Translations under genes and position numbers: made by a program
The notes under the pieces: model-generated
Seen by the model: the letters and a program-made list of their open reading frames with translations, nothing else
Databases searched by the model: none
What the model was told of the DNA's origin: nothing
Source of the DNA: Cercis canadensis
Taxonomy: Eukaryota; Streptophyta; Magnoliopsida; Fabales; Fabaceae
NCBI GenBank assembly: GCA_003255065.1
Contig: QAOA01007732.1
Coordinates: forward strand, 62,001 to 126,000
Direction of reading: 5' to 3'
Length of the DNA stretch: 64,000 bases
Part shown: in pieces, positions 24,325-35,626 of the stretch
Numbering within the stretch: position 1 is the stretch's first letter
How the letters are laid out: each line of letters starts with the position of its first letter

Positions 24325-27300
24325 ATGGACTCACACAAGCACATATTTTCCCTACTCTTTCTTTCCCTAATGCTACTTTTCTCAGGTACTATATATATAT
24401 AGTATATAGCTAACAACAACAAAAACACTTGGAATTAATGCTCAAGTTTTCTTCTCTTTGAAAATATATGATATCAGGGCTGGGTCACTTATTATTTATT
24501 TGTCGTAGGAGCTGAGGCGAGTGGTGAGCACCTTAATTTTCGTCCTACAAAGCTGTTCGTTTTTGGGGACTCGTATGTTGACACTGGCAACTTCGGGAGG
24601 CGAGTGTCATTTTCCTGGAAAGACCCTTACGGAATAACCTTTCCCGGCAAACCTGCCGGTCGATTTTCCGACGGCCGACTCCTTACCGATTTTATTGGTA
24701 GGTGCATGCTTTTTATTTATATTCCACTTATTATTTATGTGCATGCTTTTTAGATTTTTTTTTTTTTTAACTTTTGCTTTCTTTCTCATCATAAAGTGTT
24801 GGCTAGCTTTGGGTTAGTGATATAATAGTATATAATTACAAATATGTAATGGTGGGGTGCATTCTCTTATTGCCTTGTCACTTTTGCTTTTGCAATGATA
24901 ACACAACATGTTTCTGACGTTGTGTGGTTCTCTCTTTTTCCAGTAAAATCTTGCATTATTGTGTCAACTTTTTTTTTTTTCCTCTGTCACAATCTCTTAT
25001 ACTTATGCCTATCACGTCTGATCTGTATTTCTTTCTTTTTGGCATGGATTGGAATTATTAACAGTACACATTGATTTACTTTCTCACGTGACAGTAAGCT
25101 TTGGACACTCTGTCTTTTGGTAATATTAATCATTACTTTCAGCTCCTCTCTAGACTCCAGTTTCTACTACTTCCTTCTCTTTGTCTGCACATCCTTTCAC
25201 CCTTTGCCAATTGCACTTTAACGTAGGTGTTAGTTGGATGAAGTATCTCTAAAGGGGCTAATAATTTATTAATGTCATGCCAAGCCATTAAAAATTTAAC
25301 ACTCGTTTGGCATATAACCAAAGCAAAAGCGACTTTGGGATATCCTTATTTTTCTTGCTTATTCCCATAAGGCCATACCCTTTATCACTAGTGGTTCCGC
25401 GCCTCTGCAGCCTTGTCTGTAAAAGCATTGTCTTCCTTCCTTTACAACCAGCCAAAGAGAAAAAGAAAATGAAATCAAAGGTGGTGCTTTTCTTTCTACT
25501 AATCAGTCCAATAAAAGAAACTCTCATAGTAATTTCATTTGTTTATGAATTGTATTTTGTTCAATAAAATTATGAATGGAAACAGAATTATAATGCAAAT
25601 AACTCGTTAAGTAACTAATTAAGGGATATTAATATTAATGAATATATATGCAGCTAAGTATTTGGGAATGAAGTCACCAGTCCCTTATAGATTGAGGAGA
25701 TTGATGCCACAACATTTGAAAAATGGGATGAACTTTGCGTATGGTGGTACTGGTGTTTTTGACACATCGGTCCCAGCTCCAAACATGACCACCCAGATCG
25801 ATTTATTCCAACAACTCATCAAAGACAAGGTCTACGCTGCAACAGACCTCAGCTATTCAGTGGCCCTTGTCTCCGTCGCTGGAAATGACTACAGCCATTA
25901 CATTAGTAAAAATGGCTCCGCTGAGGTAACTATCTAATAACCAATTCTCTTTCATTTGGGGTTTCACATTTTTTTTTTTTGCTTCTTATTCATCAATAAT
26001 CAATTCAAAATGTGAAGGCTGAACACAAAATTATTTTAAATACGATCATTTACCTACTGAGTAAATTCATGAGGAATTCGTGCATCTTAGGGGTGAGTCG
26101 AATGGAATCTTGCCACATACTTCCATAACCATTGCTACATCTCTTCTATTTTGGGCCCTGTCACTGGTAGGTATTAGGTAGATTAGGCAGACAAATTAAT
26201 TTTGTTGAAAAAGAATACACGAAATGTCCCTCAAGCAAAAACTTTAGCTGTTGAGCACTTGATATTTTAACATGTACATCTCATATTCCAATCCAAGATA
26301 GCTTGAAATTATAAAAAGAGATTGATTACTCTTTGTTTTCTATCCTTAAAAAAAACACGCATACACAGAGACAGAGACATAATGAAAAAGGCATGTTATG
26401 CTACATTAATTTCTTTTTATTCTCATACGTTACTTTTTTAAAAAAGTTGTTTTGGGTAGTAAATGTACAGATACACAATCGGCATATCATTGTCCTTAAG
26501 AAATGTAAATTAGGCATGCCCTTATATNACATGTACATCTCATATTCAAATCCAAGATAGCTTGAAATTATAAAAAGAGATTGATTACTCTTTGTTTTCT
26601 ATCCTTAAAAAAAACACGCATACACAGAGACAGAGACAGAGACATAATGAAAAAGGCATGTTATGCTACATTAATTTCTTTTTATTCTCATACGTTACTT
26701 TTTTAAAAAAGTTGTTTTGGGTAGTAAATGTACAGATACACAATCGGCATATCATTGTCCTTAAGAAATGTAAATTAGGCATGCCCGTATATTTTTCTTC
26801 CTCTGTGGATATGTATAGTCAGTTTTTGTTATGCACATATATAGCAATTAAGTCTTTGTTTTCTGGTTGAATGTATAATAGGGTTTCCCGTCCTTTATTA
26901 CCTCCGTGGTGAATCAGATGAGAAGCAATCTAAAACGCATCCATGAATTGGGGGTAAAGAAATTCGCTGTGAGTGGTCTGCAACCCCTAGGGTGCCTTCC
27001 CGCGAACACAGCCTCATCCACATTCCGAAAGTGCAATGATACCTCTAACACCCTCGTGGCTTTCCACAACACCCTCTTAAACCAAGCTGTGACCAAATTG
27101 AATCAAGAAACCAAAGACAATTCCACTTTCATTCTTCTTGATCTTTACGATAGCTTCATGTCAGTACTAAACCATCCCTCCACCCATAATATTCAGAATC
27201 AGTTTAAGCCATGTTGCGATGGGGTAAGTAGCGAGTATTTTTGTGGGAACGTAGACGGCAACAACGTCAAGAAATATACTGTTTGTGATGATCCCAAATC

Positions 27301-27400
27301 AGCTTTCTTTTGGGACATGTTGCATCCAACGGAGGCAGGATGGCACGCCGTTTATAACAAGTTGCAAACCACAAATGTTCTTCAACAACTTCATATATAA
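24325..27400 (+). CDS. GDSL/SGNH esterase-lipase, tandem copy 3
   Basis: Four exons join in frame: 24325-24385, 24509-24697, 25654-25925, 26882-27400, giving 346 residues. The signal peptide is at residues 1-23 (HIFSLLFLSLMLLFS). Block I is FGDSYVDTGN with Ser42. The Gly block reads MNFAYGGTG (Tyr in place of Phe), the Asn block SVAGNDYSHY, and the Asp/His block FFWDMLHPTEAGWHA (D319, H322). Exon 3 is 272 bases in all three genes and intron phases are conserved. Intron 3 contains a 258-bp direct repeat joined at an N (26527). The array order, single orientation and similar sequence point to local duplication. Confidence 0.93.
26270..26792 (+). repeat. 258-bp direct repeat in GDSL3 intron 3 joined at an N
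   Basis: 26270-26526 and 26528-26792 are nearly identical and are separated only by N 26527. Differences are few: an extra AGACAG in a microsatellite of copy 2, and single substitutions near both ends. The precise location of the N suggests an unmerged contig overlap or two haplotypes. Confidence 0.85.
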
Positions 27401-30400
27401 TTACTCTTGGACTCTTGGCAAATGAAGAAGAATAACAGAACAAATGTACTATGATAATTTCTTGTCGTCTTGTCGCCTTCATCTGCTCCTTGTTTTTATG
27501 CATCCCTTTTTATTTCTTGGTTGTTCCTCTCATGTTTCACTTAATTTGTTTGTAATTATTCGAACTGGTTTCGCTTTCTGAGTTTCAAAAAATGCAAATA
27601 CAGTGTTCTTCAGCCCGAAAATCTATCTGTCAAGTTATATAGAAAGTGTCTTCTGCTTTTGCTACAGAACTGACGAGTATGTCTCCTTGTCCCATATATG
27701 ACCCTGTTTATACAAAAGTTATATGAGTTGCAAACTTTGTTATCTCATTTCATTCGATATATACGTACACTTAATTAACAAGATCTGAATTTAATTAAAT
27801 ATATAAGCTTTCATCTAACGCCTCTATCTAACTATAAATGATTATCTGTGTGCACCCAACAATGCGCAACCATATTTTTTCTGAAAAACAAGAATTGGCA
27901 AGTAGCTTCATTCCTCCATCCAATACTCAACGCCCTGCATTGCATTTTCGTTTTTTTTTTCTTTAATTAGATTTCTTTCTCAAGAACATTGTTTGTTAAT
28001 TTGATTGGGTTAAGTGAGATAATATACACTTAATTAGTAGGGTTCATTTCTGTCTAACTCGCCACTTTTCCTTTGTTGTAATATTTCGTATATTAATCGG
28101 ACGTTGTGTAATTCTTCTCTCTTTTGCCAGTAAAATGTCGCATTATTCTGTCGGCTTTTTCTTCCAGTACTCTTTGGCTATATATATATATATATATCTA
28201 TCTATCAAGGATTCAAGTCCAATCTGTATTATTTCTTTCTCTTACGCATATTGGAATTATTAGCAAGTACATTTCTTCTCTTTAATTCCCAAGTTACAAG
28301 CTTTTGACATATTGTCTTTATTAGTATCGATCACTGCTTTCAGTAGACCTCTCTTCCATTTTTAGCACGTCCTTCTACCCATTTAACAAAGGATCTTAAT
28401 TTATTCTTCTTGTCTCTTCCCCAGAAATTTCCTTTGTTATTCAAGATTTGCGCTAGATAACTCTCAATCCTTGACTTGTTAGTGCCAATTACAACATTGA
28501 AGTTTCATTTTCAAAACTTCAACTAATATTCTAAGTCAAAACAGTGAACCAAACCCAAAGAAAAATCCCATCGCTCAAATCTATATGAGGTATTAATTCG
28601 CAAGGCTTTCATATCATATGATTAATTGCCAGTGCAGTATAGGAATTGCAGCCATGGACGACTGAATAATCCACACAGGTTCAACGCAAAAAATTTGGTT
28701 TCCACCATGTTCACCGGAGAAGAAAGGGCTTTGAGCCTTAGGCCCAATGCCTTTGAAAGGAAAAAGTTAATAGTTCACCTGTTTGATTATCTGATTGATG
28801 GCTCAATTAGAATGGCGACATTGAGTCAAAAAAATGTGGCCATGTAATTCTTTAAATTGAGAAAAGTAAGTTGCGGCTTGTCAATTATAAAAATATAATT
28901 TACAATCAGCACTATAGGAATCTAGATACTTCACAGAGAGCAATAGCTACCATCAAATATGGGCGACATGAAGAACTGATGTGATGCCTTCGCCACGTTT
29001 AACTATTTAACCATATAATAAGTGAGTGGCAGGCAACCTATTTCACTCTATGTAGTCAGCAATGCATTCCATCATATCAAATCAAATCATAACACCTAAT
29101 ACATGCGTTGCCTCTTGAAAATGAGATTAAATCACATGCAACAATTTTGGTGTCCAAGTCGTAGGAGTTCATATTGCTGGATAATATTACGGAAGAAGTT
29201 GTAGTGCTTGCTGATTATAATGCCCTCGTTTGACTATAGACTCTGGAAGCTTCCATATTGGATGAGAATAAGATACCACTTTACTGTACCTATGAGACAA
29301 TAAACAAATTTCCCTTCTTTTATTTAACTTGAACTGACAAAAAGGAGGACGTATAAGTATAATGCTTTACTGGTTTTACTCAACTTTCCAAACTGGTGGA
29401 TAACTCTCATATATCTTTCGTATTTTATTTGTCGCATTTTCTTTGTCGAATGATCTCCATATCAATCGCTTTCTTTTGGGCTCTAAAGCTCAAACACACA
29501 AAATATGGCTACTACTAGTTTGTGTTATGGCCTTTAACCTGTAAGAGTAAAAAAAAATTTTAGTCATTGAAAAATATAATCATTGACAAATTTGTTCTTT
29601 AAAAATTTTTGATGACAAATTAGTGATAAATTAGTCTTTAAATGTCACTAACGAAATTTTACCGGATGACTAATTTGTCATAAAAAAATTTTAGAAGATG
29701 AATTTGTCAATAACTATATTTTTTAAGGACTAAAAAATAATTTTACTCTATAAATAAATAAATCTCTTAATGGTAAGATCTCGTGTGTGTGTGTGTGTCT
29801 CTCTCTAAACACAGCCGTGTTACATTCGATCTCTTGCTAGCCACTGACATAAATCGGACAACATTCGCTGGATATTACTTAGTATATATCTTTGTTATTG
29901 CTGATCTGGTTTTTCTGGTTCATTTTGAAGCTCAAATAACCTTCAGCCTTCTTCAGGGGTGGGGTCCTTCTATCTCAATTTTTTCAGGGAATTTCATATT
30001 CTTCTTTGATTATTACGTTACACCTGTCATTCATCTAGCTTTTGCCATGGATGTGATCATGTGGGACCTTGTTATTTTGGCATTTTGCAAGTGTATATAT
30101 CAGTGTGACAGTGACTATACCAAATTTGCTAATTCTAAGATTTGTCTATACAGATTTATTTTTTTTTCCCTTCTTTTTAAATGGAGAAAATTCATTGTAC
30201 ATAAGATTTGTGATGAAATGTTATATTTTGAAATGAGAGTATAGTAAGTAAATTTTTCTATANAAAAAAAAAAAACAGAAATTGCAAAACCAATTACTCA
30301 TTGTAGATCCAGAGAACCCTTCATTAAAAAATTACATGATAAAGAAAAACTTGCAGCTTGCCTACAACAGCAGCACTAGGGTAGGGACAACAAGATAATA

Positions 30401-30749
30401 ATCAAAACTTTGAAATTCAACTAGAGCTAAAACCTTTTTATTCTTAACCTTTTAAAATTTGAGCTAGAACTCCAACACACTATTATTGACAATCCTGAAT
30501 GAACTCACTTTATGAAACCACAATCCACAAATACCACGATAATGGAACAAGATTCACTATATTGTGAGGTAGTCGAATGATCTCTTGGCTAAAAGGCACA
30601 ACGAAAAGTTTCCTACAAATTTATAATACAAAAAAGAACTGTGCATCACGCATTTTAAACAAAAGTATAAGATGATAACATATGAAGCAAATTGAGGATC
30701 CAATTTTCATTAATGGTTCATCTAGCAATGAATAAGAGAGAGGGAATAC
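27401..30749. other. Intergenic DNA between GDSL3 and the ATG5 exon
   Basis: No gene was recognised on either strand. I looked here specifically for the remaining exons of ATG5 on the minus strand and saw none. It contains a short (AT)n run near 28180, a MITE at 29545-29748 and a (GT)n(CT)n microsatellite at 29782-29805. An open frame at 29783-30244 begins inside the microsatellite and has no recognisable features. Confidence 0.55.
29545..29748. mobile_element. Small MITE, family A copy 1
   Basis: About 204 bases with inverted ends: GAGTAAAAAAAAATTTTAGTC on the left versus GAGTAAAATTATTTTTTAGTCC as the complement of the right. Inside, TTGACAAATT/GATGACAAATTAG motifs repeat in both orientations. 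The element at 62137-62501 has the same end sequence and the same internal motifs. No coding capacity. Confidence 0.6.
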
Positions 30750-30851
30750 CAGAGCAGGAGGAGGGGGAGGGAGAGTGGTGACTTCAGATTCATGGAGATG
30801 AATCTGGAGAGGAATAGCGCCTTCCCATACGTACTTCTGCGTTTCCGTCAT
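30750..30851 (-). pseudogene. ATG5: Isolated first exon of autophagy protein 5 (ATG5)
   Basis: The minus strand from ATG 30851 encodes 34 residues, including YVWEGAIPLQIHLHESEV and a PPPPPAL end. This matches the conserved N terminus of plant ATG5, the protein conjugated to ATG12 that forms part of the E3-like complex for ATG8 lipidation. It ends in frame at a GT donor (GTATTC at 30749-30744). No other ATG5 exon is visible downstream on this strand before the GDSL3 gene at 27.4 kb, so the rest of the gene is absent here and the copy cannot make ATG5. It is either a relic of a deleted ATG5 copy or a captured fragment. Start codon and reading frame are intact, which suggests recent loss or capture. 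Confidence 0.75.
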
Positions 30852-32941
30852 CTCCTGCAGATCAAGTTCAAGTTGAACCCGAGTCAGAACCCTTCACTAG
30901 TTCTTCTCGCCCACCACCAGCTCAGTTATTTGTTCTTCGCTAGATTTGAACCCGGGCCTCCTTCTCCCTTAAATTTTTTAGATTCATGCTATGCCCCTCA
31001 AAAGAAAAGGATGCTGTATCAAATATTTATTCGTAAAATGTTTTGATGTCATAGTTTAATTTTTTTTTATATGAGATAATTTTATATTTTTTAGTTTNTT
31101 TTTAGTTTTTAAAGTTCGAATATCTTTATATTTTGAATTTAATTAATATTATTTTCTTAAAAAGGATATATAATTAAAAAAAATGTACATATGTTAAGAA
31201 CCAGGATTTGACAAAAACATTTAAATGTACTGATACAGAGTATTTATTAATTTTAATTATACAACTACAAAAATATAAGAATATTATAAAATATCACAAC
31301 TTTTATCTTTTAATTTCACCTCCAATTTTTTTCTTTTAATTTTCATTTAGACATGTAGCTCAGTTCTTTCATCAAATAAAATAAAAAATATATATTAAAA
31401 TGCTTATGTGACCATAGTCATAAAATAGTATAACATAAACAAACAGTCACGCAAATTCATAAAATAACATGTGAAGGGCCTTTTTTTTTTAATCATTAGG
31501 TGCTCTGTCAACTTTTTTTCCCCTTTTTATTAGTGTTAGGTGCCTCTCATAGTTGTTTTCTAGAAAGAAAAAGAAAACATATATATATTTTTTTATTTTT
31601 TTTAAGGTGCATATTATGCATTCTTAAATAGCAACACATTTTTAGATATTTCGACTTTATAACTAAGTAATATTTAAACCAACATGTGGACAGGTGAAAT
31701 AAATCATAAAAGGTTAAAAAAACAATAAATATAATATGTATTACACAAAGAATGATGGAGCATGCAATATCTATAAAGTGACATATTTTATAAATATTGA
31801 TTTAGGCCTAATCATGGCCTAATTATTCAATATCTATATCAAAAAAAATTATTCATATAGAAATAGTAATGTGGGCTAGAGGTTACCACAAGTTACCAAT
31901 TGGATCAAACATAAGTCTTTTTTTTTTTGGTGAAAAGGAAATATATTAGATAAAAGAGTCAAATACAGTCATCTGAATCGTACAACAGAACCAGCTAGAA
32001 CAAATAATAGTAAACACAGACACTATTTTTTTGGTTACTCACCGGTGCTCGGGTTTCGCCCAACTAATCCGGTTTCAAGTTGGGAAGGACCACAAGGGCG
32101 GTAAAGCTCTCCCAACAGACGCAGCTGCATTTCCAATGGCTCAAACCCGAGACCTTTAATTAAACTAGAACAACATCTTACCAGCTGATCTACACGCTTG
32201 TTGGTATAAACACAGACACTATAACAACACTAAAGTACGAGTAAATATATTTTTTATATAATTTTTTTAAGCAATATAAAATAAAAAGAGGTTTCTTAGG
32301 TAAATATATAAAGTAATTTTTTACAGAAAAAGAAGTAAAGTTAAATACCCCTAACAAAGTGGATGTAAGCATAACGATGTCTTTTTCCAGTTTAATGACA
32401 TGATCCATGAGTGAGTCTGTGTCTGTCTCAAAAACTACCCAACCCAGCCGTGGTAAAAGGAAAGAAAAATGGAGAAGAAGAAAGGTTAGGACTTGCTACA
32501 CAAAATCAGACACCCAATGATTACAAACAATTATTGGTATAGTTTAGAGTGTTTTCAAGTGGATGCCGTAAACGATTATTGCATCTCAGCTCAATGTCAA
32601 CGAAACCCTGCTGCTGTTATTACGTTCCCATCAGAGCTTGTTCGCAAAATTTACCTTCATTCACAAGCCATTAAATCTCCCCACCAACTTTTACCCTAAC
32701 CCTAGTCCCTTTCCAGACAAAGTTTCAATTTTTTTCAGATCCTAGGTTTTTAGTTCATCCCCATTCACCCATGGTACCACCCAGAAGTTGCGGTGCCATT
32801 AATTTCAATACCCAGAACTCCAAATCTGTAACGAATAGTCACACTTCCATTTTAATGATTTTCTGTGATTCCATGCTTCAGGATAGGTAAATGTGAGCTT
32901 CGGTGGAATTTGGGAACACCGAAGGAAGAACGCGAAGGCAA
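30852..32941. other. Intergenic DNA between the ATG5 exon and the PC-esterase-like gene
   Basis: The first 150 bases could be former ATG5 leader and promoter. The rest is AT-rich (one N at 31098) with a SINE at 32027-32206. The 200-400 bases before 32942 are the upstream region of the next gene. No other gene was recognised. Confidence 0.5.
32011..32222 (-). mobile_element. tRNA-derived SINE with 16-bp target-site duplication
   Basis: The body is 32027-32206 on the minus strand, flanked by perfect 16-base direct repeats TAAACACAGACACTAT at 32011-32026 and 32207-32222. Read on the minus strand, the 5' part has a tRNA-like promoter: an A-box-like GATCAGCTGGTAAG and a B-box-like CGGGTTTGAGCC about 35 bases later. 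The 3' end is a short A run (the T7 at 32027-32033). These are the features of an RNA polymerase III-transcribed SINE moved by LINE machinery. The perfect duplication indicates a fairly recent insertion. Confidence 0.85.
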
Positions 32942-34036
32942 ATGTTAGGGGCTGTGCAATTGGGATTGTTGGCTGCGTGTGTGGTCCTTTTTGTGCCGAT
33001 GGGGATGGCGGGTTGGCATTTGAGTCGCAACAAGATGCTCTTTTTCAGCGGTGCCCTCTTCATCACTCTTGCGGTTGGTGTCCACCTTACCCCTTATTTC
33101 CCATCAGTGTCTGATTTTGTAACTTCTGTTTCTTCCATTGCTGTTGTGGATGATCGTGATTCTTGCATTTCCTTGCTGCACGAAATCGCCTGGGAAGTGA
33201 AACCCACTGGTGTTTTTGATCCTTTGAAGAATAACTCGGTGGATTTTAGCAAATATTGGGAATGGAAGGGATCTAATTCTGTTGCTTATTGTGACTTTCA
33301 GAAGTTGGAAAAGCCTGATGTTATGGATTTGCTTAATGGGTCGTGGGTCATGGTGGCAGGGGATTCCCAAGCTCGATTCTTTACACTTACGTTGCTGAGT
33401 TTGGTTTTGGATTCGGAGCACATGGAATCGGTAAGAGGCTCTTTGTTTAAGAGGCATAGCAATTATCAGACAGTGGTTGATAAAATTGGGATGAAACTGG
33501 ATTTTATATGGTCACCCTATACCACCAATTTAACCGATTTGGTGATGGAGTTTAAGCAAAATCGAAATTACCCAGATGTTTTGGTGATGGGTTCAGGGCT
33601 ATGGGATATGCTTCACATCACTAATGATTCAGATTATGGTGATTCATTAAGATTGCTAAGGAGTTCTATAACATCACTATTGCCCATCTCCCCCGAATTT
33701 GGCACAGATGGGCCTGTAACAGGTTCTGTATCAGTTAGATCGCCACACTTGTTTTGGCTTGGCATGCCTACTTTGGTGAACTCCATGTTGAACACAGAGG
33801 AAAAAAGGGAGAAGATGACTAATTTAAGGCGAGGTGCATATGACAGAGAGCTTGAAAAAAGCATGCTATTGCAGCAGTATGGTGGTCCCTTTCAACTACT
33901 TGATATAGGGTCATTGAGTTGGAACTGTGGTATCCGATGTACAGATGATGGGATGCATTATGATGGAGCTGTTTATGAAGCTGTGGTTCATATTTTTCTA
34001 AATGCATTACTTATTAAATCTCATCAGAAGCTCTGA
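32942..34036 (+). CDS. Membrane protein with a GDSL-like PC-esterase domain (At3g03210-like)
   Basis: An intronless frame of 364 residues from the first ATG in frame (32942); the frame is open upstream to a non-ATG GTG. Two hydrophobic segments occupy about residues 5-22 and 31-50, with WHLSRNK between them, predicting a membrane anchor. The lumenal or extracytoplasmic part has an SGNH/PC-esterase pattern: VMVAGDSQARFF carries the GDS nucleophile, VLVMGSGLWDML follows mid-domain, and CTDDGMHYDGAVYEAV carries the Asp-x-x-His pair. This is the layout of the PMR5/TBL and FAM113 relatives that include cell-wall O-acetyltransferases. I recall a similar unnamed protein at Arabidopsis At3g03210, next to EXPA13 as here. 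Substrate unknown. Confidence 0.85.
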   Translation: MLGAVQLGLLAACVVLFVPMGMAGWHLSRNKMLFFSGALFITLAVGVHLTPYFPSVSDFVTSVSSIAVVDDRDSCISLLHEIAWEVKPTGVFDPLKNNSVDFSKYWEWKGSNSVAYCDFQKLEKPDVMDLLNGSWVMVAGDSQARFFTLTLLSLVLDSEHMESVRGSLFKRHSNYQTVVDKIGMKLDFIWSPYTTNLTDLVMEFKQNRNYPDVLVMGSGLWDMLHITNDSDYGDSLRLLRSSITSLLPISPEFGTDGPVTGSVSVRSPHLFWLGMPTLVNSMLNTEEKREKMTNLRRGAYDRELEKSMLLQQYGGPFQLLDIGSLSWNCGIRCTDDGMHYDGAVYEAVVHIFLNALLIKSHQKL

Positions 34037-35626
34037 AGTTTGTAGCATTGATTTCATTGTAGATGTTCTCAGCTCCCTCTCTGGAATCTACGGTAGGATA
34101 CTACAAAAGATTTTGATTATTAGAGGTTGAATTCTTCCTTCATAGCCTGCAAGTTTTTTTGTATACTTATAATTTTTGCCAGGGTTTTCCGCGGCCTTAG
34201 ATTCAATTAGGTGTAGAGTAATTGTTATTGCTAATCACATATTCTTCTTTTGTTGTTTCTCTGTATGCTAACAGATCTTGTATTCTATAGTCACATAAGC
34301 TGGTATAATTTCACAATGAATTTTCATGCGAGGAAGCTCAAATTTCTGTACAAACGATTAATACATGTTTTTACATCAATATAATTGACATTCATTTCTA
34401 TTGCTTCTATCCTTTAGGCTAATGCAATTGCTTGATTCTGTTTGTTATGCTCTCTTTCATGGCTTTTTATCGTGAAATAGTGGTAGCATGGAGTAAGACT
34501 AAGTGATTAACAATGCAAACTGCTTCTGTTTTCAATCTTATGATGTAAACTTTAGCAGAATTTGCAATCTTTATGGACATGGCATGGATATTGCCTTTTA
34601 CTCATGTGGTGATACTGATTCATATCCCTTATCCAGTAAGTGGCATGGTACCTAAACTCAAAATCACTCTTTGATATCATTGTATATTCCTTCGATTCGT
34701 GACCTGTCTTAATCCTTTAGAGATACATCTAGTTTAGCCGACTATGGTTTGCTCTGGTTGTCTGTCTACAGCTTTCAAACCTGACTCATAACTCTTGTAG
34801 AGCTGAGTCCAAATGTGCTTAAGCCTATGGTTGGAACAATTATGTTCAAAATACCTCATGCTTCTGCCATAACTAAGGTTTGTAAAAAGATTTTAGTATA
34901 TTCCTAGGATCATGTCACATTGGAATGTCTCAAATGGTGAACACGCTTTATTCTGAGTATAACTTTATATCATGTGTTTGATTAATTGGTTGATGAATTT
35001 ATTTGTTGCAACTCTAGTATTCATGTCTGGCTGATTTAAGCATTACATTCTCAAAGATGTACCTCCTATTTAGACAATGGCACGATTTCCTAGTTTGATT
35101 TTATAATTTGACTACTTTATCAGCCGCAACCTGTTAAATGTTTTCGCGCTTGAAGTCTGAAATTAGGTTCAACAAAACTTAGAGCTTCATAGCTTGGTTG
35201 TAGGAAGTGATGAAATTATTTAGACAAAAAAGCGACTTGAAGATTCAATAGGAATGAACTAGAAAGCGATCTTGTTAATACAATTGCTGATCCAAAACTC
35301 GTAATGAGCCTTTGCAGACTTGTTAATTACATAGTTGGACCTTCGTTAGTGTTGAGTAAGAATAGCAAGGTTTTTGTTCATTCATCTTGACAATCTCGCA
35401 TACCACCAAATCATTTGCTATCTACACTGTCTTCTCCAAAATTAAAATTGAAAAAAAAAAAAAAAAAGAGTAAAAGAAAACCACAGCCAAGTACACCTAA
35501 TCCTAGTCAACCAAGAAGGAGGGGAGGGGAGAGAGAGAGGTACGCCTATTCCTGTAAAGGAAAAAAAAAAAATTGAAGAGGGGAAAGGGGCGAATGGTCC
35601 CTTTGAAATAGGTTCTGTTGATGCTT
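34037..35626. other. Intergenic DNA between converging genes
   Basis: It contains the 3' UTR of the PC-esterase-like gene and, at the right end, the 3' UTR of the minus-strand expansin. A poly-A tract lies at 35451-35466. No gene was recognised. Confidence 0.6.

Noticed and set aside
26333..26870. Two near-identical 75- and 92-codon frames in GDSL3 intron 3
   Set aside because: They are duplicated only because the underlying 258-bp repeat is; intron sequence with no domain.
28626..28847. 73-codon frame on the + strand
   Set aside because: No recognisable domain and no flanking gene structure; I checked whether it could be an ATG5 or GDSL remnant and saw no resemblance.
29783..30244. 153-codon open frame on the + strand
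   Set aside because: It begins inside a (GT)n(CT)n microsatellite, is in AT-rich sequence, has no recognisable domain and no supporting splice or promoter context.
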